From Caryophanales bacterium UBA3935 (GTDB lineage: Bacteria; Bacillota_I; Bacilli_A; ML615J-28; CAG-698): a stretch of 21,121 nucleotides of DNA. The notes beneath the pieces are model-generated. The model did not search any database. It worked only from the letters and a program-made list of their open reading frames with translations, and was not told where the DNA came from. Within the stretch, counting starts at the first letter, position 1, and every line of letters begins with the position of its first letter. The stretch is from positions 13,191 through 34,311 of the forward strand of contig DGED01000060.1 in NCBI GenBank assembly GCA_002385755.1, given 5' to 3'. Shown piece after piece: positions 1-8,468 of this stretch. The position numbers and the translations under genes were made by a program.

Positions 1-1917
1 GTGGGGAAAACGGCTATTGTTGAAGGCCTGGCGGAACGGATTGTCAAAAATGACGTTCCCGCGACGCTTCGGGATAAAATAATTTACGAATTGGATATGG
101 GAGCCTTAATCGCCGGCGCGAAGTTTCGCGGCGAATTCGAGGAAAGACTGAAAGCCGTTTTGAATAAAATTAAGGAAAGCGACGGTAAAATCATTCTTTT
201 TATTGATGAGATACATTTAATTATCGGAGCCGGCCGCGCCGACGGGGCGATTGACGCCAGCAATATGCTTAAGCCGATGCTCGCGCGCGGGGAGATTTTT
301 TGCATCGGCGCGACGACGTTGAACGAATACCGGTTATATATCGAAAAAGACCGCGCATTGGAGCGTCGTTTCCAGAAAGTTTTAATTAAGGAACCGACCG
401 TCGAGGATACCATAAGCATTTTGCGCGGGTTAAAGGAACGGTACGAGTCGCATCACGGCGTGACGATCACCGACGGCGCCTTGGTACAGGCCGCGCTTTT
501 ATCAAACCGCTATATTACGGACAGGTTTTTGCCGGATAAGGCTATTGATTTAATCGACGAGGCGTGTTCCTCCATTAGAATTGAGATCGATTCGATGCCA
601 ATCGAGCTCGACGACGTTACCCGCCGGATCACGCAACTTGAAATCGAGAAAGTAGCCTTGGAGAAGGAAAAAGACTTGACGAGCAAGGAGAGGCTTAAAA
701 AGTTAAAACTGGAATTGAGCGAACTACGGGAAAAAGAAGCGGCTCTCCGGGAAAAATGGTTGGAGGAAAAACAAAAAATCCAAGAGTCGAAGGAGATTAA
801 AAAGAAACTGGAGAACGCCCGTTTTGAGCTCGAGAATTCTTTTAATCAAGGCGATTACAAACGGGCCTCGGAAATAAAATACGGGGAGATACCGGCATTG
901 GAAAAAAAGCTGGAGGAAACACAAAGAGCGGGAAATACGTTGCTTTCCGAAGTCGTTACCGAGGACGTGATCGCGAAAATTGTCTCGCGGGCGACCAATA
1001 TCCCCGTCACTCGTATTTTAAAGGGCGATCGCGAAAAGGTTCTTGGCTTAAAGGAGACGTTAAAAGCACGCGTTATCGGCCAGGACGAGGCCGTTGATCT
1101 TGTGAGCGACGCGATTATCAGACAGCGGGCCGGCATTAAAGACCAAAACCGCCCGATTGGTTCGTTTCTGTTTTTGGGACCCACCGGCGTCGGGAAAACC
1201 GAGGTCGCGCGCAGCCTCGCCGAAGCTCTTTTTGATAACGAAAATCAAATTATCCGTATCGACATGAGCGAGTATATGGAGAAATTCTCGGTCAGCCGGC
1301 TTATCGGCGCGCCTCCGGGATACGTGGGTTATGAGGAAGGCGGTCAGTTAACCGAGAAGGTTCGAAGAAATCCCTACTCGATCGTTTTGTTTGACGAGAT
1401 AGAAAAAGCCGACAAAGAAGTTTTCAACCTGCTGTTGCAGATACTTGATGACGGACGTCTTACCGATTCGCAGGGCCGACTCGTCGATTTTAAAAACACC
1501 GTCATTATCATGACCTCAAATCTCGGGAGCGAGTATTTCCTTTCCGGGGAAAAGGAAAAAGCGAAAGTCCTGCTCAAAACTACTTTCCGTCCCGAATTCT
1601 TAAACCGGATTGACGAGATAGTGATGTTCAACCCGCTCGATAAAGAAGTGCTCCGCAAAATCGTCGATAAGATGCTAGGCCAACTCGCGGCCCGGCTCGA
1701 GGAGGAAAAGATATACGTTACTTTTGGGTCTCGGGTCAAAGAACGGGTCATCGAGCAAGGTTATTCTTACGAATACGGGGCGCGCCCGATTAAAAGGTAT
1801 ATTCAGAAAGAAATTGAGACGGCAATCGCGAAAGCGATCATCGGGGAAGAGATAATTCCCAACAATCGCTATAAAATCGACGTGAAAGATGACAAATTAA
1901 CGGTCATTTCTATATAA
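1..1917 (+). CDS. clpB: ATP-dependent chaperone ClpB (5' end outside the window)
   Basis: Hsp100 disaggregase that works as a hexamer in the cytoplasm, threading aggregated proteins through its pore together with DnaK. The frame is open from base 1 and the first codon lies inside the NBD1 Walker A ([11 protein letters not shown]), so the N-domain and about 200 residues are missing; the GTG at base 1 is an internal Val, not a start. Visible, in window residues: pore loop KFRGEF (41-46), NBD1 Walker [10 protein letters not shown] (64-72), arginine fingers RR (122-123), a full-length coiled-coil middle domain (about 200-310) that marks ClpB rather than ClpC, NBD2 Walker A GPTGVGKT (393-400), pore loop GYVG (440-443), Walker [11 protein letters not shown] (461-470) and sensor region FLNRIDE. 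Pore loop 1 has Phe where ClpB usually has Tyr. The protein ends with TAA inside an AT-only hairpin. Identification is secure. Confidence 0.96.
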   Translation: MGKTAIVEGLAERIVKNDVPATLRDKIIYELDMGALIAGAKFRGEFEERLKAVLNKIKESDGKIILFIDEIHLIIGAGRADGAIDASNMLKPMLARGEIFCIGATTLNEYRLYIEKDRALERRFQKVLIKEPTVEDTISILRGLKERYESHHGVTITDGALVQAALLSNRYITDRFLPDKAIDLIDEACSSIRIEIDSMPIELDDVTRRITQLEIEKVALEKEKDLTSKERLKKLKLELSELREKEAALREKWLEEKQKIQESKEIKKKLENARFELENSFNQGDYKRASEIKYGEIPALEKKLEETQRAGNTLLSEVVTEDVIAKIVSRATNIPVTRILKGDREKVLGLKETLKARVIGQDEAVDLVSDAIIRQRAGIKDQNRPIGSFLFLGPTGVGKTEVARSLAEALFDNENQIIRIDMSEYMEKFSVSRLIGAPPGYVGYEEGGQLTEKVRRNPYSIVLFDEIEKADKEVFNLLLQILDDGRLTDSQGRLVDFKNTVIIMTSNLGSEYFLSGEKEKAKVLLKTTFRPEFLNRIDEIVMFNPLDKEVLRKIVDKMLGQLAARLEEEKIYVTFGSRVKERVIEQGYSYEYGARPIKRYIQKEIETAIAKAIIGEEIIPNNRYKIDVKDDKLTVISI

Positions 1918-1949
1918 AAAAATTTTCCTATAACTAGCATTTTTTTATA
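1913..1949 (+). terminator. AT-only hairpin at the clpB 3' end, possible weak terminator
   Basis: An 11-bp perfect inverted repeat (arms 1913-1923 and 1939-1949) with a 15-nt loop. The 3' arm contains seven consecutive T. It overlaps the clpB stop codon. The stem is entirely A-T, so its strength is doubtful, and the following folD promoter sits partly inside it. Confidence 0.4.
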
Positions 1950-1963
1950 AATTAGTGTATAAT
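1935..1963 (+). promoter_or_regulatory. Candidate sigma-A promoter for folD
   Basis: A perfect -10 TATAAT lies at 1958-1963, 24 nt before the GTG codon at 1987. The position 17 bp upstream (1935-1940, TAGCAT) is a poor -35, so the call rests mainly on the -10 and on its place between genes. Confidence 0.5.
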
Positions 1964-1986
1964 GAATTGAAAACAGAAAGATTGAG

Positions 1987-2841
1987 GTGATTTGTATTAT
2001 TCTGGATGGCAAGAAAACCGCGGAATCCCTCATAAAAAAAATTGCCGGCGAAGTTGCTGCGATTAACGAGGACATAACTCTTGCGTTGATTATGGTTGGG
2101 AAAAACCCGGCCAGCCAAGTCTATGTTCGAAACAAAATCAAGGCGTGTGACGAGGCCGGGATCCGCGTAAAAGATTATTTTCTCGACGAGAAAATACCCC
2201 AAAAGGAGCTATTAAAAATCATTGCGGAATGCAACGCCGATCCCAAGATTCACGGGATTCTCGTGCAACTTCCCTTGCCCAGCCATCTTAACGAAAGCGA
2301 GATTATCAACGCGATCGATCCGCTTAAAGATGTCGATGGGTTGACTATCGTTAATCAAGGCAAACTAATGGTGGGTTCCGATGCCATCGCCCCGGCCACG
2401 CCGAAAGGCGTCATCACGTTACTGCAAAAGTATTTTGTTGAAATTGCCGGCAAAAACGCCGTGGTGGTCGGAAGGAGCAGTTTGGTCGGCAAACCGGCGG
2501 CGTTGTTGTTATTGCAGAAAAACGCGACGGTAACTATTGCCCACTCGAAGACGGCTAATCTGCGCGAAGTTACCAGGCGCGCGGATATTTTGGTTGTCGC
2601 CGTCGGCAAACCGCGTTTTATTACCGCCGACATGGTGAAAAAAGACGCCGTAGTCGTCGATGTCGGTATTAATAAAGTCGAGGGTAAAATCGTCGGCGAC
2701 GTCGATTTTGCCGGCGTTAAGGAAGTCGCTTCCTATATCACGCCGGTCCCCAAAGGCGTCGGGCCGATGACGATAGCTTCGTTACTGGAAAATATTTTGC
2801 TTTGCTATAAAAAACAAATCTCTGCCAGAGAAAAGGTTTAA
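1987..2841 (+). CDS. folD: Bifunctional methylene-THF dehydrogenase/methenyl-THF cyclohydrolase FolD
   Basis: Interconverts 5,10-methylene-, 5,10-methenyl- and 10-formyl-tetrahydrofolate in the cytoplasm, using NADP in the dehydrogenase step, and supplies formyl groups for purines and initiator tRNA. At 284 residues it has the usual length. Seen: catalytic pair Y46 and K50 in VYVRNK, VQLPLP (93-98), KDVDGL, the nucleotide-binding VVGRSSLVGKP motif (about 160-170), VVDVGI, and the C-terminal ITPVPKGVGPMT. Two family motifs vary: PATPKG for the usual PCTPxG and PVPKG for PVPGG. The start is uncertain. GTG at 1987 is used here, but it lies inside the best Shine-Dalgarno sequence (GAGGTGA, 1984-1990), which points to initiation at ATT 1996 or 1999. 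That would give the family-typical beginning IILDGKK. Confidence 0.95.
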   Translation: MICIILDGKKTAESLIKKIAGEVAAINEDITLALIMVGKNPASQVYVRNKIKACDEAGIRVKDYFLDEKIPQKELLKIIAECNADPKIHGILVQLPLPSHLNESEIINAIDPLKDVDGLTIVNQGKLMVGSDAIAPATPKGVITLLQKYFVEIAGKNAVVVGRSSLVGKPAALLLLQKNATVTIAHSKTANLREVTRRADILVVAVGKPRFITADMVKKDAVVVDVGINKVEGKIVGDVDFAGVKEVASYITPVPKGVGPMTIASLLENILLCYKKQISAREKV

Positions 2842-2873
2842 AGATAATGTTTTAAAACGTTTGAGGTATTGAC

Positions 2874-3431
2874 ATGAAATTAATTGTTGGGCTTGGCAAT
2901 CCGGGCAGGAAATACAAAAAAACTAGACATAATGTCGGTTTCATGTTTGTCGACCGGCTCGTTAAAGATCTGGGAGGCAAATTTAGGGCAGACAAAGACC
3001 TGTATTGCGAGTCGGCCGTCATCAAGCATTCCGGCCATGATTTAATGATTATCAAACCTCAAACCTTTATGAATCTTTCCGGTCAATCGGTTTTGGCGGC
3101 GAAAAATTATTACCGTATCGAAACCGACGACATCCTCGTCGTTTACGACGACATGGAACTGCCGAGCGGGAAGGTGAGAATCCGCCGAGGAGGCTCTTCC
3201 GGCGGTCACAAGGGCATGCAAAGTATTATCGAGGCGTTAAAAACCGAAACGATCAAAAGAATTCGCATCGGCATCGGCAAAGAGCCGGAGTTGGATGCTT
3301 GCCGTTACGTTCTAGCAAAATTTACGAAAAGCGAGGCGGAGACTTTAAACGAAATTATTGCCAAGGCAAAAGAAATGATCGATAGTTTTTTATTCGATAC
3401 TTTCGATAACTTCATGGGGAAATATAATTAG
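2874..3431 (+). CDS. pth: Peptidyl-tRNA hydrolase
   Basis: Cleaves peptidyl-tRNA released from stalled ribosomes and recycles tRNA (called SpoVC in Bacillus). At 185 residues it is full length. Seen: N-terminal VGLGNPG with N9, catalytic H19 in TRHNVGF, FMNLSGQSV with N67, acidic D92/D93 in VYDDMELP, the glycine-rich GGSSGGHKGMQSI loop (106-118), and RIRIGIG. The loop reads GGHKG where many family members have GGHNG. The start ATG is preceded by GAGG (2863-2866) at 7-nt spacing. It follows folD by 32 nt and its TAG stop overlaps the ribosome binding site of mfd, so the two are probably translated together. In Bacillus, pth, fin, mfd and spoVT lie in this order; fin is absent here. Confidence 0.96.
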   Translation: MKLIVGLGNPGRKYKKTRHNVGFMFVDRLVKDLGGKFRADKDLYCESAVIKHSGHDLMIIKPQTFMNLSGQSVLAAKNYYRIETDDILVVYDDMELPSGKVRIRRGGSSGGHKGMQSIIEALKTETIKRIRIGIGKEPELDACRYVLAKFTKSEAETLNEIIAKAKEMIDSFLFDTFDNFMGKYN

Positions 3432-3440
3432 GGGTTTATA

Positions 3441-6400
3441 ATGAATAATGTTTTGGAAATATTTTCTCAGGAAAAAGTAATCAGGGGATACCTCGAGGCG
3501 ATATCCGGAAACAAATATTCTTATTATTTGAGCGGCTTATCGCTAAATCACGGGTATCTCTTATCTTATTTAACTTTCCTTGAGAAAAGCGAATCCGTCG
3601 TTTACGTGGCAAGCAACCTTTATTATGCCAACCAAGCCTATGACGCGTTTTGTAAAATCGCCGGGGACGACAAGGTTAACTTGTATGTGATCGACGAGTT
3701 GGTTTCAATTGAATTGATCGCCGTAAGCGGTGATTTTAAATACGAACGACTCGAGACGGTCAAAAACATTCTTGCCGGCGAAAAAAGAATAATCGTTACC
3801 CATCCGCCGGCTCTCCTTCGCCCGTTGATGCGGCCGGAGCGCTACGCGCGGGCCGCGCTGAATCTTAAGGCCGGCATGGTGATGCCTTCCGGCGAAGTGG
3901 CGCGCCGCCTGGTTGAAATGGGATACAAACGCGTTCCCGTAACTACCATGATAGGCGAGTTTAGCGTCAGGGGCGAGATTATTGATGTTTTCTCCGGTCA
4001 TAACGAATATCCGGTTCGGATAAATTTCTATGACGACGAAATCGAGACGCTGAAAATCTTCGACGTGGAAACGCAAAAAAGCGTTGAGAAAATCGAGGGT
4101 TATCAAATCTTCCCGATCAACGAGCTTGTTTATTCGGAAGACGAATTCCGGCGGGCCGCGGAACGAATCAGAAAAGATTGCGGCGAAACGCCGGGATTTG
4201 TTAACAACGATCTTGAAGACATGGAAAATTACGATAATCTCGAGCGGATTAACAAGTATATCCGTTATCTGGAACCGGAGCCGGTAACGCTTTTGGATTA
4301 TTTACCTGGGAAGACGGTTATTTATCACGATTACCAGCGGCTGAAGGATAATTATCGGCAGATGTTATCCGACTTGGGCAATTACCTTGAACACCTGAAT
4401 AAACCGAAAAATCTCAATCTGTTTTTCTTCTATGATTTTTATAATATATTTCATCACGCCGAGCGCAAAATCTACCTAAGCGAGTATGCGCAAAGCATGA
4501 ATGAAGTTGTGCTTGATCGTCATTTTCCTTTGCGCGGATACGGAGTTATTGGTTATCAAAACGATATTCGCAGCCTGATCGCCGATTTGAAAGCCAATCC
4601 CGAAAAGACTTTCATATTCGCTTTTACAAGCGACGAAAGGATCGGCTTGGTTTTCGAAATATTGAAAGAAAATAGTTTAGAGCCCGTTATAATCGACAAA
4701 TTTTCCGTCGTGAAGAGGCAAAGAATTAATTTAATTAAGTGCCAAAACGCAGTTGCTTTCGGTTTTATCGAAAGCAACGTGGAAGTTATTACTGAGAAGG
4801 AAGTATTCAAACAAGTCAAGATTCATCGCCCCAGATACCGCCATATGCAACATACCGTTCCCATCTCTTCGAAAGAAGACTTGAATATCGGCGATTACGT
4901 CGTTCATTACGATTACGGGATCGGCAGGTATTTGGGGATAAAAACGGTTCGGTTAAAAGATATCCGCAACGATTACATCCTGCTCCAATACGCCAACATG
5001 GAACTTTATATCCCGGTTGAGAAGGTAAGTCTTCTGGAAAAATACCAGGGAAGCGAGGGACATATCCCGCGGCTTACGACGATCGGGAAGGGCGAATGGG
5101 AAAAGAAAAAGCAAAAAATAAAAGAAAAATTGGAAAACATCGCCGCGGAACTTCTTGCCCTGCAAGCGAGGCGCGAGCAGGCCAACGGGTTTAAATACCC
5201 TTCCGATAGCGAGTTTCAACGGTTGTTCGAAGAGGATTTCGAACACGAGGAAACTCCCGACCAGATAAAATCGGTTGCGGAAATAAAGAAAGACATGGAA
5301 GAAGGAAAGGTAATCGACCGCTTGATATGCGGCGACGTCGGTTACGGCAAAACCGAAATCGCGATGAGAATCGCCTTCAAGACAGTATATTCAAACAAAC
5401 AAGCGGCGTATTTGGCGCCCACGACGATCCTGACGCGCCAACATTATTATACTTTTCGTTCGCGGTTTGAAAAATACGGCGTCCGGGTGGAAATGCTGAA
5501 CCGGTTGGTGAGTCCGCGAAAGCAAAAGGAAATAATCAAGGACTTAAAAGCCGGCCGCGTCGATATCATAATCGGCACCCATCGATTGCTGAGCAAAGAC
5601 GTTAGTTTTCGCGATCTCGGGTTGTTGATTATCGACGAGGAACAAAGGTTTGGCGTTGTTCATAAAGAACAAATAAAGAAGTTAAAGGCGAACGTTAACG
5701 TTTTGACTTTAACCGCCACGCCGATTCCGCGCACGCTGCAAATGTCGATTATGGGCTTGAGGCAGCTTAGTTTAGTCGGAACTCCCCCGAAGGACCGCTA
5801 CCCGATTCAGACGTATGTCGTTGAGAAAAACGATATCGTCATCAAAGAAGCGATTTATCGGGAAATGGCCCGGGGCGGACAAGTGTTTTACCTTTATAAT
5901 CGAATAGCTGAGTTGGATTATATGTATCGGAAGTTGCATCGTCTCGTGCCGGAGGCGAGAATATGCCTCGCTCACGGGCAAATGCACAGGACGGAGTTGG
6001 AGGATGTTGTGCAGGATTTTCTTGATCGGAAATACGACATTATCCTCTGCACGACCATTATTGAAATCGGTCTTGATATTCCAAACGCCAACACTTTAAT
6101 TATCGACGGCGCTGATTTCCTGGGTTTGTCGCAAATATATCAAATAAGGGGGCGCATTGGCCGGAGCGACCGAATCGCCTACGCTTATTTGATGTATGAC
6201 GCCGATAAGGTGCTGACTGAAGACGCGGTAAAAAGACTGAACGCCATCAAAGAATTCACCACGCTCGGGAGCGGCTATAAAATAGCCATCCGTGATTTAG
6301 CCATCCGGGGCGCGGGGGACATTCTCGGCAAAGAACAGTCGGGATTTATCGACGCCATTGGTTTGGATATGTATCTTAAACTTTTGGAGGAATCAGTCAA

Positions 6401-6875
6401 TCAGATAACGGGTAAAAAGAGTGTTCAGGAAGAAAAAAATTATCTTATTGAGGTGTCAAGACATGTAAACGAATCTTATGTGAGTGACGATGATATCAAA
6501 ATCTTAATTCACAAAGAAATTAATCGAATAAAAACAAAGACGGACAAAACAAGACTAATCGAAGAGTTTACCGATCGGTTCGGCAGGCTTAACGATGAAA
6601 TACTGACCTATATCGAGGAAAGATATTTGCAGGTATTGTTACGAAAATTCAAAGCCGAAAATGTTTTTGAAACACAAAACAGAGCGATGGTCATTATTTC
6701 CGAAGATAAAACCAAAGCAATTGATTCCCAAAAGATGTTTCTTTCTGCGGCCGAAATAAACAGAGACATTGAATTCGAATATAAAAGAAGAAGGATTATC
6801 ATTAAGATTCCAAAGCGGACTGGTGATAAGAAATGGATATTTGATCTTTGTCGTTTATTGGAGTCGTTAAATTAA
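3441..6875 (+). CDS. mfd: Transcription-repair coupling factor Mfd
   Basis: A double-stranded DNA translocase that removes RNA polymerase stalled at lesions and recruits UvrA for nucleotide excision repair. At 1144 residues it is full length. Domain order: UvrB-like N-terminal part (about 1-340); RNA-polymerase interacting domain starting at LNIGDYVVHYDYGIGRY (481-497); linking helix with an E/K-rich coiled coil (550-580); superfamily 2 motor with Walker A GDVGYGKTE (631-639), motif Ia APTTIL, DEEQ box (732-735), TATPIPRT (758-765), and a motif VI-like GRIGRSDR; then the C-terminal TRCF domain. The RBS AGGGG (3430-3434) overlaps the pth stop. The last 450 bases use more AT-rich codons than the rest. 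Identification is secure. Confidence 0.97.
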   Translation: MNNVLEIFSQEKVIRGYLEAISGNKYSYYLSGLSLNHGYLLSYLTFLEKSESVVYVASNLYYANQAYDAFCKIAGDDKVNLYVIDELVSIELIAVSGDFKYERLETVKNILAGEKRIIVTHPPALLRPLMRPERYARAALNLKAGMVMPSGEVARRLVEMGYKRVPVTTMIGEFSVRGEIIDVFSGHNEYPVRINFYDDEIETLKIFDVETQKSVEKIEGYQIFPINELVYSEDEFRRAAERIRKDCGETPGFVNNDLEDMENYDNLERINKYIRYLEPEPVTLLDYLPGKTVIYHDYQRLKDNYRQMLSDLGNYLEHLNKPKNLNLFFFYDFYNIFHHAERKIYLSEYAQSMNEVVLDRHFPLRGYGVIGYQNDIRSLIADLKANPEKTFIFAFTSDERIGLVFEILKENSLEPVIIDKFSVVKRQRINLIKCQNAVAFGFIESNVEVITEKEVFKQVKIHRPRYRHMQHTVPISSKEDLNIGDYVVHYDYGIGRYLGIKTVRLKDIRNDYILLQYANMELYIPVEKVSLLEKYQGSEGHIPRLTTIGKGEWEKKKQKIKEKLENIAAELLALQARREQANGFKYPSDSEFQRLFEEDFEHEETPDQIKSVAEIKKDMEEGKVIDRLICGDVGYGKTEIAMRIAFKTVYSNKQAAYLAPTTILTRQHYYTFRSRFEKYGVRVEMLNRLVSPRKQKEIIKDLKAGRVDIIIGTHRLLSKDVSFRDLGLLIIDEEQRFGVVHKEQIKKLKANVNVLTLTATPIPRTLQMSIMGLRQLSLVGTPPKDRYPIQTYVVEKNDIVIKEAIYREMARGGQVFYLYNRIAELDYMYRKLHRLVPEARICLAHGQMHRTELEDVVQDFLDRKYDIILCTTIIEIGLDIPNANTLIIDGADFLGLSQIYQIRGRIGRSDRIAYAYLMYDADKVLTEDAVKRLNAIKEFTTLGSGYKIAIRDLAIRGAGDILGKEQSGFIDAIGLDMYLKLLEESVNQITGKKSVQEEKNYLIEVSRHVNESYVSDDDIKILIHKEINRIKTKTDKTRLIEEFTDRFGRLNDEILTYIEERYLQVLLRKFKAENVFETQNRAMVIISEDKTKAIDSQKMFLSAAEINRDIEFEYKRRRIIIKIPKRTGDKKWIFDLCRLLESLN

Positions 6876-6883
6876 AAAATCAA

Positions 6884-6912
6884 GTATATAAAACTAAAAA
6901 ATTACCATAATA
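6884..6912 (+). promoter_or_regulatory. Candidate sigma-G (forespore) promoter for spoVT
   Basis: GTATA at 6884-6888 fits the sigma-G -35 pattern (G-H-A-T-R) and CATAATA at 6906-6912 fits the -10 pattern CATNNTA, with a 17-nt spacer. No sigma-A -35 is present at the matching position. The predicted transcript would start near 6919, just ahead of the RBS. Bacillus spoVT is itself sigma-G dependent. The match is by eye in an AT-rich region, so chance remains possible. Confidence 0.5.
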
Positions 6913-6931
6913 TTACTAGTGAGGTGACAAG

Positions 6932-7462
6932 ATGAAAGCAACAGGCGTTGTACGCAGAATTGATGATTTGGGCAGGATAGTAATTCCCAAAGAAATCAGG
7001 AGAAATTTACGGATTAGGGAAGGAGATTCTTTGGAAATATATACCGATAGTAATGAGGCAATCATTCTAAAAAAATATTCGCATATTGAAAGTATTAATA
7101 ATTTTATTGCCCAGTATGCGGAGGCGGTTTTCGCGTCAAGCAATAGAGAAATTATTATAACCGACAATGAAAGAATTATTGCAGTTGCCGGGAATTTCCG
7201 AAAAGACATTGTAGGGAAAAAGATAGATATAAGATTGGATGATAAAATCCAAAAAAGAAACATGCAAGTTTTTGAACGCGGCGAATCACTGGAGATCACG
7301 GATAATCTAGTGATTAACACTCCGACCGTGTTAAAGCCGATTGCCGTTTACGGCGATTTAATCGGAGCGGTAATTGTTGTCGGGGAAAACGCCGTTGGCG
7401 AATTGGAAAAATCAATCGCCGAAATGACGAGCTTGTTTATTGGAAAATATCTAGAATCTTAA
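6932..7462 (+). CDS. spoVT: Stage V sporulation protein T, AbrB/GAF-type transcription regulator
   Basis: DNA-binding regulator that in Bacillus tunes sigma-G-dependent genes in the forespore. The 176 residues compare with 178 in Bacillus. The N-terminal AbrB swapped-hairpin domain is clear (GVVRRIDDLGRIVIPKEIRR, residues 5-24, continuing to about 50). The rest (about 55-176) has the layout of the SpoVT GAF domain, which separates it from shorter AbrB and Abh proteins. ATG 6932 is preceded by a strong GAGGTGA (6921-6927). It follows mfd as in Bacillus and ends at a strong terminator. Some non-spore-forming Bacillota might keep SpoVT-like regulators, so its presence suggests but does not prove sporulation. 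Confidence 0.93.
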   Translation: MKATGVVRRIDDLGRIVIPKEIRRNLRIREGDSLEIYTDSNEAIILKKYSHIESINNFIAQYAEAVFASSNREIIITDNERIIAVAGNFRKDIVGKKIDIRLDDKIQKRNMQVFERGESLEITDNLVINTPTVLKPIAVYGDLIGAVIVVGENAVGELEKSIAEMTSLFIGKYLES

Positions 7463-7480
7463 TAAAACCAAAAATGAAAC

Positions 7481-7516
7481 AAAAAACTATTGCCCTGCGC
7501 AATAGTTTTTTGTTTT
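7481..7516 (+). terminator. Rho-independent terminator after spoVT
   Basis: A 13-bp perfect stem (7481-7493 with 7499-7511) and 5-nt loop, ending in TTTTTT followed by a further T-rich run. It closes the mfd-spoVT transcript. Confidence 0.88.
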
Positions 7517-7519
7517 TTA

Positions 7520-7548
7520 TTGCAGTTTTCCGGTCACCGTGTTATAAT
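7520..7548 (+). promoter_or_regulatory. Sigma-A promoter for degV-fba
   Basis: TTGCAG (7520-7525), a 17-bp spacer, then TATAAT (7543-7548) with the extended -10 TG at 7540-7541. It lies directly after the spoVT terminator and 27 nt before the degV ATG. Confidence 0.85.
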
Positions 7549-7575
7549 ATGTTTACAAAAGACTGGAGGAAAAGC

Positions 7576-8436
7576 ATGAGCAAAATCGCCATCATATCCG
7601 ACGTTAACGCCGGACTCGATTATATCGGTTACGATCCCGGGATTCCCGTTTTGCGCTCGATAATCAATTTTGATGACGAGCATTATGTCGACGGCATTGA
7701 TATAAAAGCCGATGAGTTTTACGAAAAATTGCAAACGACGGGGATAATCCCATCGACGTCGGCGCCGACGGTCGGGGAAGCGATGGAATTGTTGGACCGG
7801 TTGGCCGCCGAAGGATATACCGATGTCATAATGTATTCGATATCGTATAAACTAAGCTCCATAGGACCGATGGTCGAAAACCTTATCGATGATTATAAAG
7901 GTAAAATAAACATTTATGTCGTCGACACGAAATTGGCGACATATATGCAAGGGTATGTAGCGGTGCGGGCCAAGGAAATGGCCGACGCGGGGAAAAGCGT
8001 TCAGGAAATATTGGATTACACCCGTTATTTGATCGACAACCAACACGCTTATTTTGTTGTCGATGACCTTAATTATCTTGTGAAGAACGGCCGCCTAAGC
8101 GGCGCGCAAGGATTTATCGGCAATCTGTTAAAAATCAAGCCGGTTTTGGAGCTAACCAAAAACGGGCGCATCGTTAGCGTGGAAAAGGTAAGGACGCACC
8201 GGAAAGCGGTGGAAAGAGCCTGGAACATGTTTCTTGAGGAAACGAAGGACGCGAAAAAAGTAAAGATGCTCGTGCTACACACCTTACGGGAACAAGATGC
8301 GCGAGCGTGTGCGGAGAAACTGGAAAAAGAACTACCCAACGCATACGAAGTTGAAGTTTTCACGATCACGCCGGCGGTCGGAGCCCACATCGGGTGCGGC
8401 GTCCTCGGTTTCGGTTATTTTATATTGGAAAAATAA
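7576..8436 (+). CDS. DegV family fatty-acid binding protein (FakB-like)
   Basis: DegV proteins bind a fatty acid; in FakA/FakB systems they present it to the kinase FakA, giving acyl-phosphate for phospholipid synthesis. The 286 residues are the normal length. Seen: N-terminal IAIISDVNAGL in place of the usual DST-type start, PSTSAPT (59-65) matching the ligand-binding P-x-TSxP motif, VDDLNYLVKNGRLSG (162-176), and TPAVGAHIGCGVLG (265-278), the counterpart of the HxGPG motif with Cys for Pro. ATG 7576 has GGAGG at 7565-7569. An in-frame ATG at 7474 is rejected because the extra codons would span the spoVT terminator and this gene's promoter. fba follows after 32 nt, probably in the same operon. 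No fakA is in the window. Confidence 0.9.
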   Translation: MSKIAIISDVNAGLDYIGYDPGIPVLRSIINFDDEHYVDGIDIKADEFYEKLQTTGIIPSTSAPTVGEAMELLDRLAAEGYTDVIMYSISYKLSSIGPMVENLIDDYKGKINIYVVDTKLATYMQGYVAVRAKEMADAGKSVQEILDYTRYLIDNQHAYFVVDDLNYLVKNGRLSGAQGFIGNLLKIKPVLELTKNGRIVSVEKVRTHRKAVERAWNMFLEETKDAKKVKMLVLHTLREQDARACAEKLEKELPNAYEVEVFTITPAVGAHIGCGVLGFGYFILEK

Positions 8437-8468
8437 TAAACGATTGACTATTAAAAGGAGGTTTATAT

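Noticed and set aside
7474..7575. Longer degV with an N-terminal extension from ATG 7474
   Set aside because: The extra 34 codons would cover the spoVT terminator hairpin and the degV promoter; a strong RBS and family-typical start occur at 7576.
8425..8454. Separate fba promoter (TTGGAA, 18 bp, TATTAA)
   Set aside because: Transcription would start inside or after the AGGAGG, leaving no usable ribosome binding site. fba is better explained as cotranscribed with degV.
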